A stretch of DNA of 64,000 bases from CAZHDI01 sp964531285 (GCA_964531285.1 CAZHDI010000005.1:1-64000), one strand, 5' to 3'; counted from the first letter of the stretch, positions 26,119 to 35,278 are shown. Program-made: numbers and translations. Notes: generated by a model from the sequence alone, not told the origin.

Positions 26119-29100
26119 TCAGCCCGCGCTGGCCTGTGCCAGCCAGCTCATGAGTTGCGGGGAGACATCGCCCGTGACCGGTAGACCGTTGGCCTGCTCG
26201 AACGCGCGGATCGCGTTGCGAGTGTTCGGCCCGATCATGCCGTCGGGCGTGCCTGCCTCGAAGCCAAGCTCGTTCAGCAAAGTCTGTACACGAAGGATGT
26301 CCTGGCGCGACGGCTGGGTGTAGAACAGCCCATTGGCCTCGGGGTCCATCGGCGCCGGGCTCCAGCGGCTCGCCGCCGACAGGATCCGCTCGCTTTGCGG
26401 CCCGAGGTCGCCCGCCAACTCGTCGCGATACTCGAACGCGCCGTCATCGCCCTGGGCAGCGGAGATGGCGAACCAGCGCAAGGCGTTCGGCTTGCTGATT
26501 TCGACCCCGTCCCCACGCAGATAGAGAACCGCCAGATTGAACTGGGAATCCGTCACGCCCAGTTCCGCCGCGCGCTGGAACCAATGGGCGGCCTGGGTCA
26601 TGTCGGCATCGACACCCTGGCCGGATGCATACATCACCGCCAGATTGTGCATGGCGCGGCGATTGCCGGCCCGCGCCGCGGTCTCATAGTAGGAGACCGC
26701 CCGCGTGAGATCCGCGGGGACGCCGCGGCCCTGCTGGAACAAAAGACCCAGCCGGTAATGGGCCACCGCCAGACCCTGATTGGCCGCTTGATTGAGAAGC
26801 TCTGCGGCGCGCCGGTCATTGGCTTCGCCGGACCGGTTGCGTAGAAGATCGAGCGCATCGGCATAGAGCGACCGGGCGTCGCTGGCCGCTGCGGGCATCG
26901 GTCCATAGGTCCCGGCAGGCGCGGTGGGACGTGTGGGCGGTGCGCTCAGCACATCCGAGACCGACGGGATGTCAAAGCTTTGACCGGACCCGCTGGAGAC
27001 ACCGCCCGGCTGGCCGGATTCGAAGAGATCCGACAGGCCGCCGCTGGCCGGCGAGGGGGTATCGAACACGGACGGGCCCGGCTGTTGCGGAACGGGCTGT
27101 TGCGGAACGGGCGATCGCTGTGCGGGTGCCTGGCCGGCAGGGGCGGGCTCGAACGCCCGGTCCAGGGACAGCGTGCGCGACTGATCCGCCTGCGGATCGG
27201 CAAAGGCATCGGGGCCCGTTTGCGCATAGGTGTCGGGCAGGGCGCGGATCTCGCTGCCGCCGGACACCTCGCCCAAGAGCACATCGTCATCGGCGGGCGG
27301 CACGGCGGCCTCGCCCATTTCCGGCTCACTGGGGCCGGACGGCTGGAGCGCCAGAAACGCGCCGACCAGCACGGCGCCGGCCACGGCCGCCGACATGGCC
27401 ATGACGACGGCGCGGTTGGCCGGGATCGGCAGGTTCAGCCGGTTGCCGTCACGCTGGGCGTAGTTGCCATACCGCTCGGTTCCGAACGGATCGGCGCCAA
27501 TGCGCCCGGGATGCCGCGCCGAGCGCTGCTCCGGGCCGATCTCTTGAAACTCATCGCTCTCGGCGAAGCGCCAGGAGCCGCCGCCCAGACCCTGCGCGCG
27601 CGGCGGGACCTGCTCCAGCGTCTCATCCGCGTCGTGACGATCGTCAAAGCCGGTGTCATAGGCCGCCGGAGCCTGAGACGCGGGAGCCGGATGGAACCCC
27701 GAGGGAACGGCCTGCTGCGTGCCGTATCCATCGGGCCCGCCCGGTTCGCCATAGCTGCCTGTCTCGTGAGCGGGGTCCTGGTAGGCCGCATCCTGATAGG
27801 CCGCATCTTGATAGGCCGCATCTTGATAGGGTCGGGACGCCGGGTCCTCATAGGCCACATCTTGTGGGGCGCCGCCGTTATCATAGGCGCCGTGAGACAG
27901 CGGTGTCTCCTCCGCCATCGCATATCCGCCGGCGGCCTCCTGGCCTGGGGTCTGCTGGGCATACGGGTCGGCCATGTCGTCGGCGCGAACGTCGATCGAC
28001 CCGTCGATCGGTCCGGGGGGCGCCGTCTGGGCGAAAGCCGGCGCGGGCGCATGGGCCATCGCGGCCTGGGTTTCGGCAATCGCGGCGGTCTGAGCGGTCT
28101 GCTCGGTGACCACCCGTTCCAGATCGGTCAGACGATTGGACAGATCGCGGAACTCCCGGCGCAGATCGTCGAGTTGCCCGGTGTTCTGCTGCTCCAGACG
28201 CCCGAGTCGGTCTTCGATGGCCGCAAGCGCGCCGCCGGCCGCCAGAGCCGCGCTCGACGTGTCCGGCTGGATTTGCAGTTCCGAGAGCCGCTCTTCCAAC
28301 GAAGCGAGGGTCTGCTGGGTGCCGGCCAACTGGCCTTCAACGCCCTGGATCTGTCCCTCGACCGCCTGGATGGCGTCGGCGCTCCGCCCCTCGGCGGCTT
28401 CCAGGCGCAAGGTGAATTCATTCAGCACACGGTCGAGCGCGGTCTCCAGGGTCTTGCCGACCGAAACCTCGATCCGCTCCTCCAGGGACTCAAGCTGGCC
28501 GCGTTTGACGACATTCTCGGTCTTGGCCCGGACCGCGTCGAGCCCTTCGGCGATTTCGAAAACCCGCTCGGCCAGTTCTTCCGCCGCCGCTGAGTTGGAC
28601 GACCCCTGTTGCAGAGTGGCAAATTGCGAGGTCAGCCGCTCCATGGAGGTCTCGAGCGCGCCGACCGTCTCGGCGGTGGCGCCCTGACGGCGTTCGATAT
28701 GGGCCGTCAGCCGGCGGATCGACTGTTCCAGGCCCTGGAGCGCATCGAGATCCGCGCCGCGCGCATGGTCGGTTTGATTAAGCCGGGCAACGACCGTATC
28801 CACCCGCTGGGATAATTCGGCGAATGCGGCGGAGCGTTCGATCCCGGCGCCGGTGTCGCCTTGGGGCAGGCGCGCGGCCATCGCCGCGAGCATGTCGGTC
28901 ATACCGCTCAGGGCCCGCGTGCTGCGCTCTTCGGACCGGTCCAGCCGCCCGGTCAGGTCCTCGATCGCCGTGGTCAGCGGCGTCAGATCGACACCCGAAG
29001 ACGCCTCGGCGGCCTCGCCCTCATCGCCCGTTTCGGTTTCCACCGCCGCGGTATCCTTCGTCCGGCCCGCGGCCTTGGTCGAGCGGCTGCGGGACTTCCG

Positions 29101-29283
29101 GGTCCTGGGCTTTTTCGGCTCGGGCGAGGCGGCCGTCTCGTCGGCGGCGTCCTCGTCCTTTTTCACGACTGCTTGGCTCAAGTAATCCGCGAGGGGGACC
29201 CCCGCCCTTCTCGCTGCCTTCGCTGCCGCGTCGAGAGTTTCGGTGTCGAGACGCGCAAGCGCCTTCAAAATCTCGACCGACAT
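26119..29283 (-). CDS. PodJ-like coiled-coil/SEL1/peptidoglycan-binding protein
   Basis: A 1054-residue protein built like the polarity factor PodJ. Residues 1-40 are a small helical head (ILKALARLDTETLDAAA). A Lys/Arg/Ser-rich linker and long coiled coil (about 100-380) follow, then a Pro/Ala/Gln-rich disordered part. One membrane helix lies near 622-647 (VVMAMSAAVAGAVLVGAFLAL). The periplasmic part has a linker, about four SEL1/TPR repeats (about 795-945, for example HYRLGLLFQQGRGV and HNLAVMYASGQGVD) and a C-terminal peptidoglycan-binding domain (about 995-1050, with DGMIGPNTRNAIRAFEQANG). ATG 29283 is preferred; a GTG at 29292 is too near the GAAGG site. PodJ function is inferred from architecture. 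Confidence 0.85.
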   Translation of the reverse strand: MSVEILKALARLDTETLDAAAKAARRAGVPLADYLSQAVVKKDEDAADETAASPEPKKPRTRKSRSRSTKAAGRTKDTAAVETETGDEGEAAEASSGVDLTPLTTAIEDLTGRLDRSEERSTRALSGMTDMLAAMAARLPQGDTGAGIERSAAFAELSQRVDTVVARLNQTDHARGADLDALQGLEQSIRRLTAHIERRQGATAETVGALETSMERLTSQFATLQQGSSNSAAAEELAERVFEIAEGLDAVRAKTENVVKRGQLESLEERIEVSVGKTLETALDRVLNEFTLRLEAAEGRSADAIQAVEGQIQGVEGQLAGTQQTLASLEERLSELQIQPDTSSAALAAGGALAAIEDRLGRLEQQNTGQLDDLRREFRDLSNRLTDLERVVTEQTAQTAAIAETQAAMAHAPAPAFAQTAPPGPIDGSIDVRADDMADPYAQQTPGQEAAGGYAMAEETPLSHGAYDNGGAPQDVAYEDPASRPYQDAAYQDAAYQDAAYQDPAHETGSYGEPGGPDGYGTQQAVPSGFHPAPASQAPAAYDTGFDDRHDADETLEQVPPRAQGLGGGSWRFAESDEFQEIGPEQRSARHPGRIGADPFGTERYGNYAQRDGNRLNLPIPANRAVVMAMSAAVAGAVLVGAFLALQPSGPSEPEMGEAAVPPADDDVLLGEVSGGSEIRALPDTYAQTGPDAFADPQADQSRTLSLDRAFEPAPAGQAPAQRSPVPQQPVPQQPGPSVFDTPSPASGGLSDLFESGQPGGVSSGSGQSFDIPSVSDVLSAPPTRPTAPAGTYGPMPAAASDARSLYADALDLLRNRSGEANDRRAAELLNQAANQGLAVAHYRLGLLFQQGRGVPADLTRAVSYYETAARAGNRRAMHNLAVMYASGQGVDADMTQAAHWFQRAAELGVTDSQFNLAVLYLRGDGVEISKPNALRWFAISAAQGDDGAFEYRDELAGDLGPQSERILSAASRWSPAPMDPEANGLFYTQPSRQDILRVQTLLNELGFEAGTPDGMIGPNTRNAIRAFEQANGLPVTGDVSPQLMSWLAQASAG
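27782..27826. repeat. 15-bp tandem repeat coding for YQDAA units
   Basis: Three near-identical 15-bp units (TAGGCCGCATCCTGA, then TAGGCCGCATCTTGA twice) inside the PodJ-like gene. On the minus strand they encode repeated Tyr-Gln-Asp-Ala-Ala in the disordered region ahead of the membrane helix. In-frame repeats like this vary in copy number by slippage. Confidence 0.8.
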
Positions 29284-29329
29284 GCGAATCACTGCCTTCG
29301 ATTCACGATGCGGCGGAGCCTACCCATTC

Positions 29330-29352
29330 GTTTATGTTGTGTAAACATAAAC
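29330..29352. promoter_or_regulatory. Perfect inverted repeat upstream of the PodJ-like gene
   Basis: Arms GTTTATGTT (29330-29338) and AACATAAAC (29344-29352) are exact complements around a 5-bp centre. The site is AT-rich in a GC-rich region and lies 47 bases ahead of the gene's ATG, where a repressor or activator would bind. The bound protein is unknown. Confidence 0.55.
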
Positions 29353-29637
29353 GCGGCATACCACATCTTGATAAAGACCCTTCCCGCAGCGCGACCCGTC
29401 CCTAGAACCGGCCAAGCCAAGAGCCACCCCATCCCTAGTTTTGCGTCATTCTGCGCGGCAAGGGGGATCAAAAATGTGGTGACGGCCCAGACTCGAAGAG
29501 CCGACGCCCGCACTGTCCACCGATTCCGTCCCTGATCGAAACAGATCCCGCCCGTGCCCGGACCGGGCATACCGCGCGACGTGGGCCCGGCCGGGCCGAA
29601 TCGGGAGCCGGCGTGACATGTGACCCTGGGGCACTGG

Positions 29638-29659
29638 TTGACGCTAACGTAAGCGTCAA
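29638..29659. promoter_or_regulatory. MerR-type operator upstream of the beta-oxidation locus
   Basis: Exact inverted repeat TTGACGCT (29638-29645) and AGCGTCAA (29652-29659) around AACGTA. It resembles sites of the LiuR-like MerR regulators of branched-chain and fatty acid breakdown, which as I know them contain TTGACG...CGTCAA. It sits 55 bases before the merR ATG. TTGACG with a 17-base spacer to TACCGT could be the promoter, so the site would overlap the -35 element and support autoregulation. Confidence 0.6.
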
Positions 29660-29714
29660 CTACCGTTTTGACCAAGACCAAGGGATCAACCACTTGGGGT
29701 ATGGAGGGACATCA

Positions 29715-30221
29715 ATGCCGGATCTTTCGCATCAGGCGCCGCCCCGTGCCGGGCAGGCGTCCAGCTTGAGCAGCGTCGCGGCAGCCGACGACCGCACCTA
29801 TTCCATCTCTGAATTGTCCGAGATTTTCAGCGTCACGCCGCGGGCCATCCGGTTCTATGAGTCCAAGGGCCTTTTGAGCCCGGCGCGCAACGGCATGACG
29901 CGGATCTATTCCAAGCGCGACCGGGTCCGCCTTGAACTCATTTTGAGGGGCAAGCGGGTCGGCCTGTCGCTGTCGGAAATTAAAGAGATCCTGGACCTTT
30001 ACGACCTTGAGGACGGCCACCGGGCCCAACTCAAACATGCCCAGGCCAAGTTCCGCGAGCGCATCGACATTCTCCAGGCCCAGCGCGCCGATATCGATTT
30101 GGCCATCACCGAACTGGAGCGCGGCATCGCGACGGTGGAGCAGATCCTTCAAACCAAGTATGAGGATCAGGGCCGGGACGAAGAGCCCGCCGGTGCGCTC
30201 GCCCAGAGTGCCGGACGCTGA
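29715..30221 (+). CDS. MerR family regulator of the acyl-CoA locus
   Basis: A 168-residue MerR-type DNA-binding protein. The winged HTH is at residues about 28-95 (TYSISELSEIFSVTPRAIRFYE, with the arch at KGLLSP and the wing at RIYSKRDRVRL), followed by a coiled-coil dimer helix rich in Gln, Arg and Glu. There is no Cys-containing metal-binding tail, so it is of the LiuR/metabolite type and not a metal sensor. ATG 29715 has GGAGGG six bases upstream, while an earlier frame start has none. It is the first gene of the beta-oxidation set and probably senses an acyl-CoA. Confidence 0.9.
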   Translation: MPDLSHQAPPRAGQASSLSSVAAADDRTYSISELSEIFSVTPRAIRFYESKGLLSPARNGMTRIYSKRDRVRLELILRGKRVGLSLSEIKEILDLYDLEDGHRAQLKHAQAKFRERIDILQAQRADIDLAITELERGIATVEQILQTKYEDQGRDEEPAGALAQSAGR

Positions 30222-30315
30222 TCCGGCGCCGGCGGCCGCCCCCCGAGAGATCCAGTCACATGCGGCCCGGGCGGCAAGGATCCGGTTGGGCGCGCCAACC
30301 GATTGAGGAGCCGAC

Positions 30316-32112
30316 ATGGCCGTCTATCAAGCCCCCGTCGATGAAGTGCGCTTCCTGCTCAAGGATCTTTTGAAGATCGAGCGCTATGCCAATCTGCCGG
30401 GCTTCGCCGATGCGACCCCGGATGTGGTGGACGCGATCCTGAGCGAGGGCGCGCGCATCGCCGAGGAAGTGCTGCTGCCGATCAACGAAAGCGGCGACCG
30501 GGAAGGAGCTCAATATGACGCCCAGGCCCGCGCGGTGACGACGCCGACGGGCTTCAAGGAGGCTTACGAAACCTACGCCGAAGGCGGCTGGGTCGGTCTG
30601 TCGTCGGTGACGGAATATGGCGGCCAGGGCCTCCCGGCCGTACTGAGCCTTGCGATCAACGAATTCGTCTCCTCGTCCAACATGGCCTTCGGCATGTATC
30701 CGGGCCTCAGCCATGGCTGTTACTCCGCGCTCGTCGCCCATGGTTCCGATGAGCAAAAAGAGACCTATCTGCCCAAGATCATTTCGGGCGAATGGTCGGG
30801 GACGATGAATCTGACCGAGCCCCAATGCGGCACCGATCTGGGCCTGATCCGCACCAAGGCCGAGCCGCAAAGCGACGGCACCTACAAGATCAGCGGGACC
30901 AAGATCTGGATTTCCGGCGGCGAGCAGGATCTGACGGACAACATCATCCATTTGGTGCTGGCGAAGATTCCGGGCGGGCCCGACGGCATCAAGGGCATCT
31001 CGTTGTTCCTGGTGCCGAAATTCATGGTCAACGAAGACGGCTCTCTGGGCGAGCGCAACGCCGTCTATTGCGGCGGCCTGGAAAGCAAGATGGGCATCCA
31101 CGCCAATGCGACCTGCGTCATGAACTATGAGGGCGCCACCGGCTATCTGGTCGGCGAGGAGCACAAGGGCATGCGCGCCATGTTCACCATGATGAACGAG
31201 GCGCGGCTCGGCGTCGGGCTTCAGGGCCTCGCCATGGCCGAGATCGCCTATCAGAACGCGCTTGCCTTCGCCAAGGACCGCCGGCAGGGCCGCGCCTTGA
31301 CCGGACCGGCCGAGCCGGATGCCCCGGCGGACAGCATCATCGTTCATCCCGATGTGCGCCGTATGCTGATGGATGTGCGCGCATTCCTCGAAGGTGGCCG
31401 GGCGCTCCTGTTGTGGACCGCGCTGTGGGGCGATCTGGAGCACAAGGCCCAAGACGCGGCCGTGCGTGAAAAGGCCGGCGATTACATGGCCCTGTTCACG
31501 CCGATCCTGAAGTCCTATTTCACCGAGAAAGGCTTCATGAACGCGGTCTGGGCCCAGCAGGTGCTCGGCGGGTCGGGCTTTGTCAAGGATTACCCGCTCG
31601 AACAGTTCGTCCGGGATGCCCGTATCACCATGATCTATGAGGGGACCAACGGCATTCAGGCGCTGGACCTCGTCGGGCGCAAGCTGATGGCCAATAACGG
31701 CCGCGCGGTGACGACCTTCTTTGACGACATGGACGCGCTCATCAAGGAGTGCGAGGGCAATGCCGATCTGAAGCCGTTTGTCGAGGCGCTGCGCACCACC
31801 TCGGGCCAGTTGCGCGAGGCGGTGGATTGGATGGGCCAGAACGCGCTCGCCGATTTCAACAATGCCGGCGCCAGCTCGGCGGATTTCCTGAACCTGTTCG
31901 CGATCACCGCGCTCGCCTATGTCTGGCTGGAAATGGCGCGTACGTCCCATCAGCGCATCGCGGAAGGGGCGCCGAACAAGGATTTCCATGACGCCAAGAT
32001 CAAGACCGGCCACTACTTCGCCAACCGGACCGTGCCGGAAGCCGCTATGTATCTGGCCAAGGTCAAGGCCGGCGCGGCCGATGTCATGGCGCTGACGGCC
32101 GACCAGTTCTAA
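30316..32112 (+). CDS. Acyl-CoA dehydrogenase, DmdC-like (598 aa)
   Basis: FAD enzyme that introduces a trans-2 double bond into an acyl-CoA. It has the extra N-terminal domain of the long family (YQAPVDEVRFLLKDLLKIERY, PF12418) and the C-terminal extension (PF12806), as in 3-methylmercaptopropionyl-CoA dehydrogenase DmdC and the large FadE-type enzymes. Core motifs are TEPQCGTDLGLI for flavin binding and MIYEGTNGIQALDL, whose Glu is the catalytic base. Substrate may be medium or long straight chains or methylmercaptopropionyl-CoA; no DMSP genes are nearby, so fatty acids are more likely. Follows merR by 94 bases. Confidence 0.93.
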   Translation: MAVYQAPVDEVRFLLKDLLKIERYANLPGFADATPDVVDAILSEGARIAEEVLLPINESGDREGAQYDAQARAVTTPTGFKEAYETYAEGGWVGLSSVTEYGGQGLPAVLSLAINEFVSSSNMAFGMYPGLSHGCYSALVAHGSDEQKETYLPKIISGEWSGTMNLTEPQCGTDLGLIRTKAEPQSDGTYKISGTKIWISGGEQDLTDNIIHLVLAKIPGGPDGIKGISLFLVPKFMVNEDGSLGERNAVYCGGLESKMGIHANATCVMNYEGATGYLVGEEHKGMRAMFTMMNEARLGVGLQGLAMAEIAYQNALAFAKDRRQGRALTGPAEPDAPADSIIVHPDVRRMLMDVRAFLEGGRALLLWTALWGDLEHKAQDAAVREKAGDYMALFTPILKSYFTEKGFMNAVWAQQVLGGSGFVKDYPLEQFVRDARITMIYEGTNGIQALDLVGRKLMANNGRAVTTFFDDMDALIKECEGNADLKPFVEALRTTSGQLREAVDWMGQNALADFNNAGASSADFLNLFAITALAYVWLEMARTSHQRIAEGAPNKDFHDAKIKTGHYFANRTVPEAAMYLAKVKAGAADVMALTADQF

Positions 32113-32198
32113 TCGGCACAGGGACCGTCCGGGCGGTCTCACAGGCTGCCCGGGCGCCGCCGTCGGCGGTTCACGATCATTGAAGGGGAGGCCCGTCC

Positions 32199-33362
32199 AT
32201 GTCCGTTCTTCCAACCGAACGCCCGGCGTGGCGTACGGACGATATCGAGATCTTCGCGGATGCCGCACGGCGTTTCTTCGAGCGTGAATGCGCGCCCTTC
32301 AACGAGAAATGGATCGACCAGGGCTATGTCGACCGCGACATGTGGCTCAAGGCCGGCGAGGCCGGTATTCTGTGTGCGTCCATGCCGGTTGACTATGGCG
32401 GAGCCGGCGGCACCTTCGCCCATGAAGCGATGATCGTGGAGGCCATGGCCAAGGCGGGCGTCGATGGCTTCGGCGTGCCGCTGCATAATGTGATCGTGGC
32501 GCCCTATTTCATGGCCTATGGCACCGAGGAGCAGCGCCGCCGCTGGTTACCGAAATGCGCCACCGGTGAGTTCGTCACCGCCATCGCCATGACCGAGCCC
32601 GGCACCGGGTCGGACCTTCAGGCCGTGCGCACGACCGCCCGCCGGGACGGCGACTCCTATGTCATCAACGGGCAGAAGACGTTCATCACCAATGGCCAGA
32701 CCGCCAATCTGGTTGTCGTTGTGTGCAAGACCGACACCGGGCCCGAGGCGGGGGCGCGGGGCGTATCGCTGCTCGTGGTCGAGACCGACACTGCGCCCGG
32801 GTTCCGGCGCGGGCGCAATCTCAAAAAGATGGGCCAAAACTCTCAGGACACATCGGAACTGTTCTTCGACGATGTGCGCGTGCCGGCGGACAATTTGCTT
32901 GGCGGCCAGGAAGGTATGGGCTTTGCCCAACTCATGGAAAAGCTGCCCGAGGAGCGCCACCTGATCGGCCTTCAGGGTTTGGGCCGCATCGAAGCCGCGC
33001 TTGAGGTCACCATCGATTACGTCAAGGAGCGCAAGGCCTTCGGCAAGCGCCTGCTCGATTTCCAGAACACCCAGTTCAAGCTCGCCGAACTGAAAACCGA
33101 GGCGACCATCGGCAAGGTCTTCATGGATTACTGCACCGGGCTTGTTTTGGAGAGCAAGCTCGACGCGGCCACGGCGTCCATGTCGAAATACTGGATGAGC
33201 GATCTGGAATGTAAAATTACGGACGAATGTCTCCAGTTCTTCGGCGGGTACGGTTATATGGATGAATATCCCATATCGCGCATGTTCCGCGACGCCCGTG
33301 TTCAGAAGATCTATGGCGGCACGAACGAAATCATGAAAATGCTCATTGCACGGACCCTTTGA
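32199..33362 (+). CDS. Acyl-CoA dehydrogenase, long-chain type
   Basis: A 387-residue flavoenzyme of normal length. Flavin signature AIAMTEPGTGSDLQ is near residue 130, and the C-terminal block is EYPISRMFRDARVQKIYGGTNEIMK. The helix with LPEERHLIGLQGLGR and YVKERKAFGKRL follows the mammalian LCAD pattern, where the catalytic Glu lies in this middle part and the position near the end is Gly. It is 86 bases after the DmdC-like gene and 15 bases before paiB in the same direction, so very likely one transcript. Confidence 0.93.
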   Translation: MSVLPTERPAWRTDDIEIFADAARRFFERECAPFNEKWIDQGYVDRDMWLKAGEAGILCASMPVDYGGAGGTFAHEAMIVEAMAKAGVDGFGVPLHNVIVAPYFMAYGTEEQRRRWLPKCATGEFVTAIAMTEPGTGSDLQAVRTTARRDGDSYVINGQKTFITNGQTANLVVVVCKTDTGPEAGARGVSLLVVETDTAPGFRRGRNLKKMGQNSQDTSELFFDDVRVPADNLLGGQEGMGFAQLMEKLPEERHLIGLQGLGRIEAALEVTIDYVKERKAFGKRLLDFQNTQFKLAELKTEATIGKVFMDYCTGLVLESKLDAATASMSKYWMSDLECKITDECLQFFGGYGYMDEYPISRMFRDARVQKIYGGTNEIMKMLIARTL

Positions 33363-33377
33363 TCGGGTGGTCTTCGG

Positions 33378-34016
33378 ATGTTCATTCCAAAGCATTTTGC
33401 CATGGCTGCGCGGGCGGACCAGGCCGCTCTGATCCGCGCCCATGCGTTCGGCTTGCTGATCACACATGGTCCGGCGGGGAGCCGCGCGAGCCACATTCCG
33501 TTCCATTACGATAACCGGGCCGGACCCCATGGCGTGCTGATCGGCCATATCGCCAAAGCCAATCCGCAAAGCGCGGATCTGGCCGCCGGCGGCGAGGTGC
33601 TCGCCGTGTTCTCCGGCCCCCATGCCTATGTCTCGCCGCTCTGGTACGAGGCCCCCGAGCGCAATGTGCCGACCTGGAACTACACGGCCGTTCATGCCTA
33701 TGGCACGGCGGCGGTCATCGATGATCCCCATGCGGTCCATGCCACCCTCGACGGGTTGGCGCGCCAATACGAGGCGTCTGACGGCTGGCGGATGGATCGC
33801 GCGGATGCGGACTATATTGGCCGGCTGGCCCGGGCGGTGACGGCCTTCAAGATCACGGTGACGCGCCTGGAAGGGGCGGCCAAGCTGAGCCAGAACAAGA
33901 CGCCGGCCGACCGGGCGGGCGTCATCGACGGACTGCAACGCAACGGCGAGACGGCGCTGGCGGATCAGATGATCGCCCGGCGCCCCTTGAACGAAAGGGA
34001 GACGGCTGATGGCTGA
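33378..34016 (+). CDS. PaiB-like FMN-binding protein
   Basis: A 212-residue protein of the PaiB family (FMN-binding, split-barrel fold), called a negative transcriptional regulator from Bacillus work. Family marks include the N-terminal MFIPKHFAM, SHIPFHYD, GHIAKANPQ, SPLWYEAPERNVPTWNY, KLSQNK and the final ARRPLNERETADG. Its biochemical role is not settled. The gene is inserted between an acyl-CoA dehydrogenase and the thiolase and overlaps the thiolase start by eight bases, so it is part of the operon. Confidence 0.9.
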   Translation: MFIPKHFAMAARADQAALIRAHAFGLLITHGPAGSRASHIPFHYDNRAGPHGVLIGHIAKANPQSADLAAGGEVLAVFSGPHAYVSPLWYEAPERNVPTWNYTAVHAYGTAAVIDDPHAVHATLDGLARQYEASDGWRMDRADADYIGRLARAVTAFKITVTRLEGAAKLSQNKTPADRAGVIDGLQRNGETALADQMIARRPLNERETADG

Positions 34017-35214
34017 CGCCTATATCTATGACCATGTGCGCACGCCGCGCGGGAAGGGCAAGAAGGACGGCGCCCTCCATGAAATCACCGCATTGTCGCT
34101 GGCAACCCAGGTTCTGGAGGCCTTGCGCGACCGCAATAGTCTCGATACGGCCCATGTGGACGATGTGGTCCTGGGCTGTGTGGCCCCGATCCATGAGCAG
34201 GGGGCGGACATTGCGCGCACCGCGGTTCTCAATGCCCGGTATGACGACAGCGTTTCGGGCGTTCAGATCAACCGGTTTTGCGCCTCGGGCCTGGAAGCGG
34301 TCAATATGGCGGCGGCTCAGGTCATGTCGGGCCAGCACGATCTGACCATCGGCGGCGGTGTCGAAAGCATGAGCCGGGTGCCCATGGGCTCCGACGGCGG
34401 CGCCTGGGCGGTTGATCCGGGCATCGCCTTTGCCAGCTATTTCACGCCGCAGGGCATCGGTGCCGACACCATTGCCACGAAATGGGGCTTCAGCCGCGAG
34501 GAGGTCGATGCCTTCGCGATGGAATCCCAGAAACGCGCGTCGGCCGCCTGGGACAAGGGCTATTTCAGCAAGTCGGTTGTTCCCGTCAAGGATCAGATCG
34601 GCCTGACCATTCTGGCCAAGGACGAACACATCCGTCCCGAGACGACCATGCAATCGCTCGCCTCGCTACAGCCGTCCTTCGCCGGCGTCGGCGAGTTCGC
34701 TTTCGATGCGGTCATTCTCGACCGCTATCCGGAACTCGAGGCGATCAACCATGTGCACCATGCCGGCAATTCCTCCGGCATCGTGGATGGCTCGGCCGGG
34801 GTGCTGATCGGCACGAAAGAGATCGGCGAGCAACTCGGGCTTAAACCGCGTGCCCGGATCCGCGCCTTTGCCTCCATCGGTTCTGAGCCCTCGATCATGC
34901 TTACCGGGCCGTCGCTCGTGACCGAAAAGGTGCTCAAGCGCGCCGGAATGTCCGTCGGCGACATCGATCTTTACGAGTTGAACGAGGCGTTCGCCGCCGT
35001 CGTGCTGCTCATGATGCACAAGCTGGACATTCCCCATGACAAGATGAACGTCAATGGCGGCGCCATCGCCATGGGCCATCCGCTGGGCGCGACCGGCGCC
35101 ATGATCCTCGGCACGGTGCTCGACGAGTTGGAGCGCCGCGGGCTCGGCACCGCGCTTGCCACCTTGTGCGTGGGTGCCGGCATGGGGACAGCGACGATCA
35201 TCGAGCGGGTCTGA
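34009..35214 (+). CDS. Acetyl-CoA C-acyltransferase (thiolase, FadA/FadI type)
   Basis: Cleaves 3-ketoacyl-CoA with CoA to acetyl-CoA and a shorter acyl-CoA, the last step of beta-oxidation. The 401-residue protein has the nucleophile C91 in NRFCASGLEAV, the His motif GGAIAMGHPLGATGA, and the final Cys in LCVGAGMG. ALHEITALSLATQVL near the start is typical of the FadI/AtoB-like alphaproteobacterial form that pairs with a FadB/J fusion. It begins inside the last eight bases of paiB and is followed by the multifunctional enzyme after 64 bases. Confidence 0.95.
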   Translation: MADAYIYDHVRTPRGKGKKDGALHEITALSLATQVLEALRDRNSLDTAHVDDVVLGCVAPIHEQGADIARTAVLNARYDDSVSGVQINRFCASGLEAVNMAAAQVMSGQHDLTIGGGVESMSRVPMGSDGGAWAVDPGIAFASYFTPQGIGADTIATKWGFSREEVDAFAMESQKRASAAWDKGYFSKSVVPVKDQIGLTILAKDEHIRPETTMQSLASLQPSFAGVGEFAFDAVILDRYPELEAINHVHHAGNSSGIVDGSAGVLIGTKEIGEQLGLKPRARIRAFASIGSEPSIMLTGPSLVTEKVLKRAGMSVGDIDLYELNEAFAAVVLLMMHKLDIPHDKMNVNGGAIAMGHPLGATGAMILGTVLDELERRGLGTALATLCVGAGMGTATIIERV

Positions 35215-35278
35215 CGCGGCCCCTTTCAGTCGAAGTCATCTGCGTGGAGCGATGCTCCGTAGAGAAACGAGGTTCGCG

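Larger units (their letters stand above)
29284..29714. other. Divergent intergenic region between podJ-like gene and merR
   Basis: About 430 bases without a gene. It holds an AT-richer palindrome near the podJ-like start and a perfect inverted repeat near the merR start, both listed separately. Short open frames on both strands across 29400-29690 have no homology that I recognise. Confidence 0.6.

Noticed and set aside
30316..32112. DMSP degradation gene dmdC as a firm call
   Set aside because: The fold fits DmdC, but no dmdA, dmdB or dmdD homologue is near and the same fold serves general fatty acid dehydrogenases.
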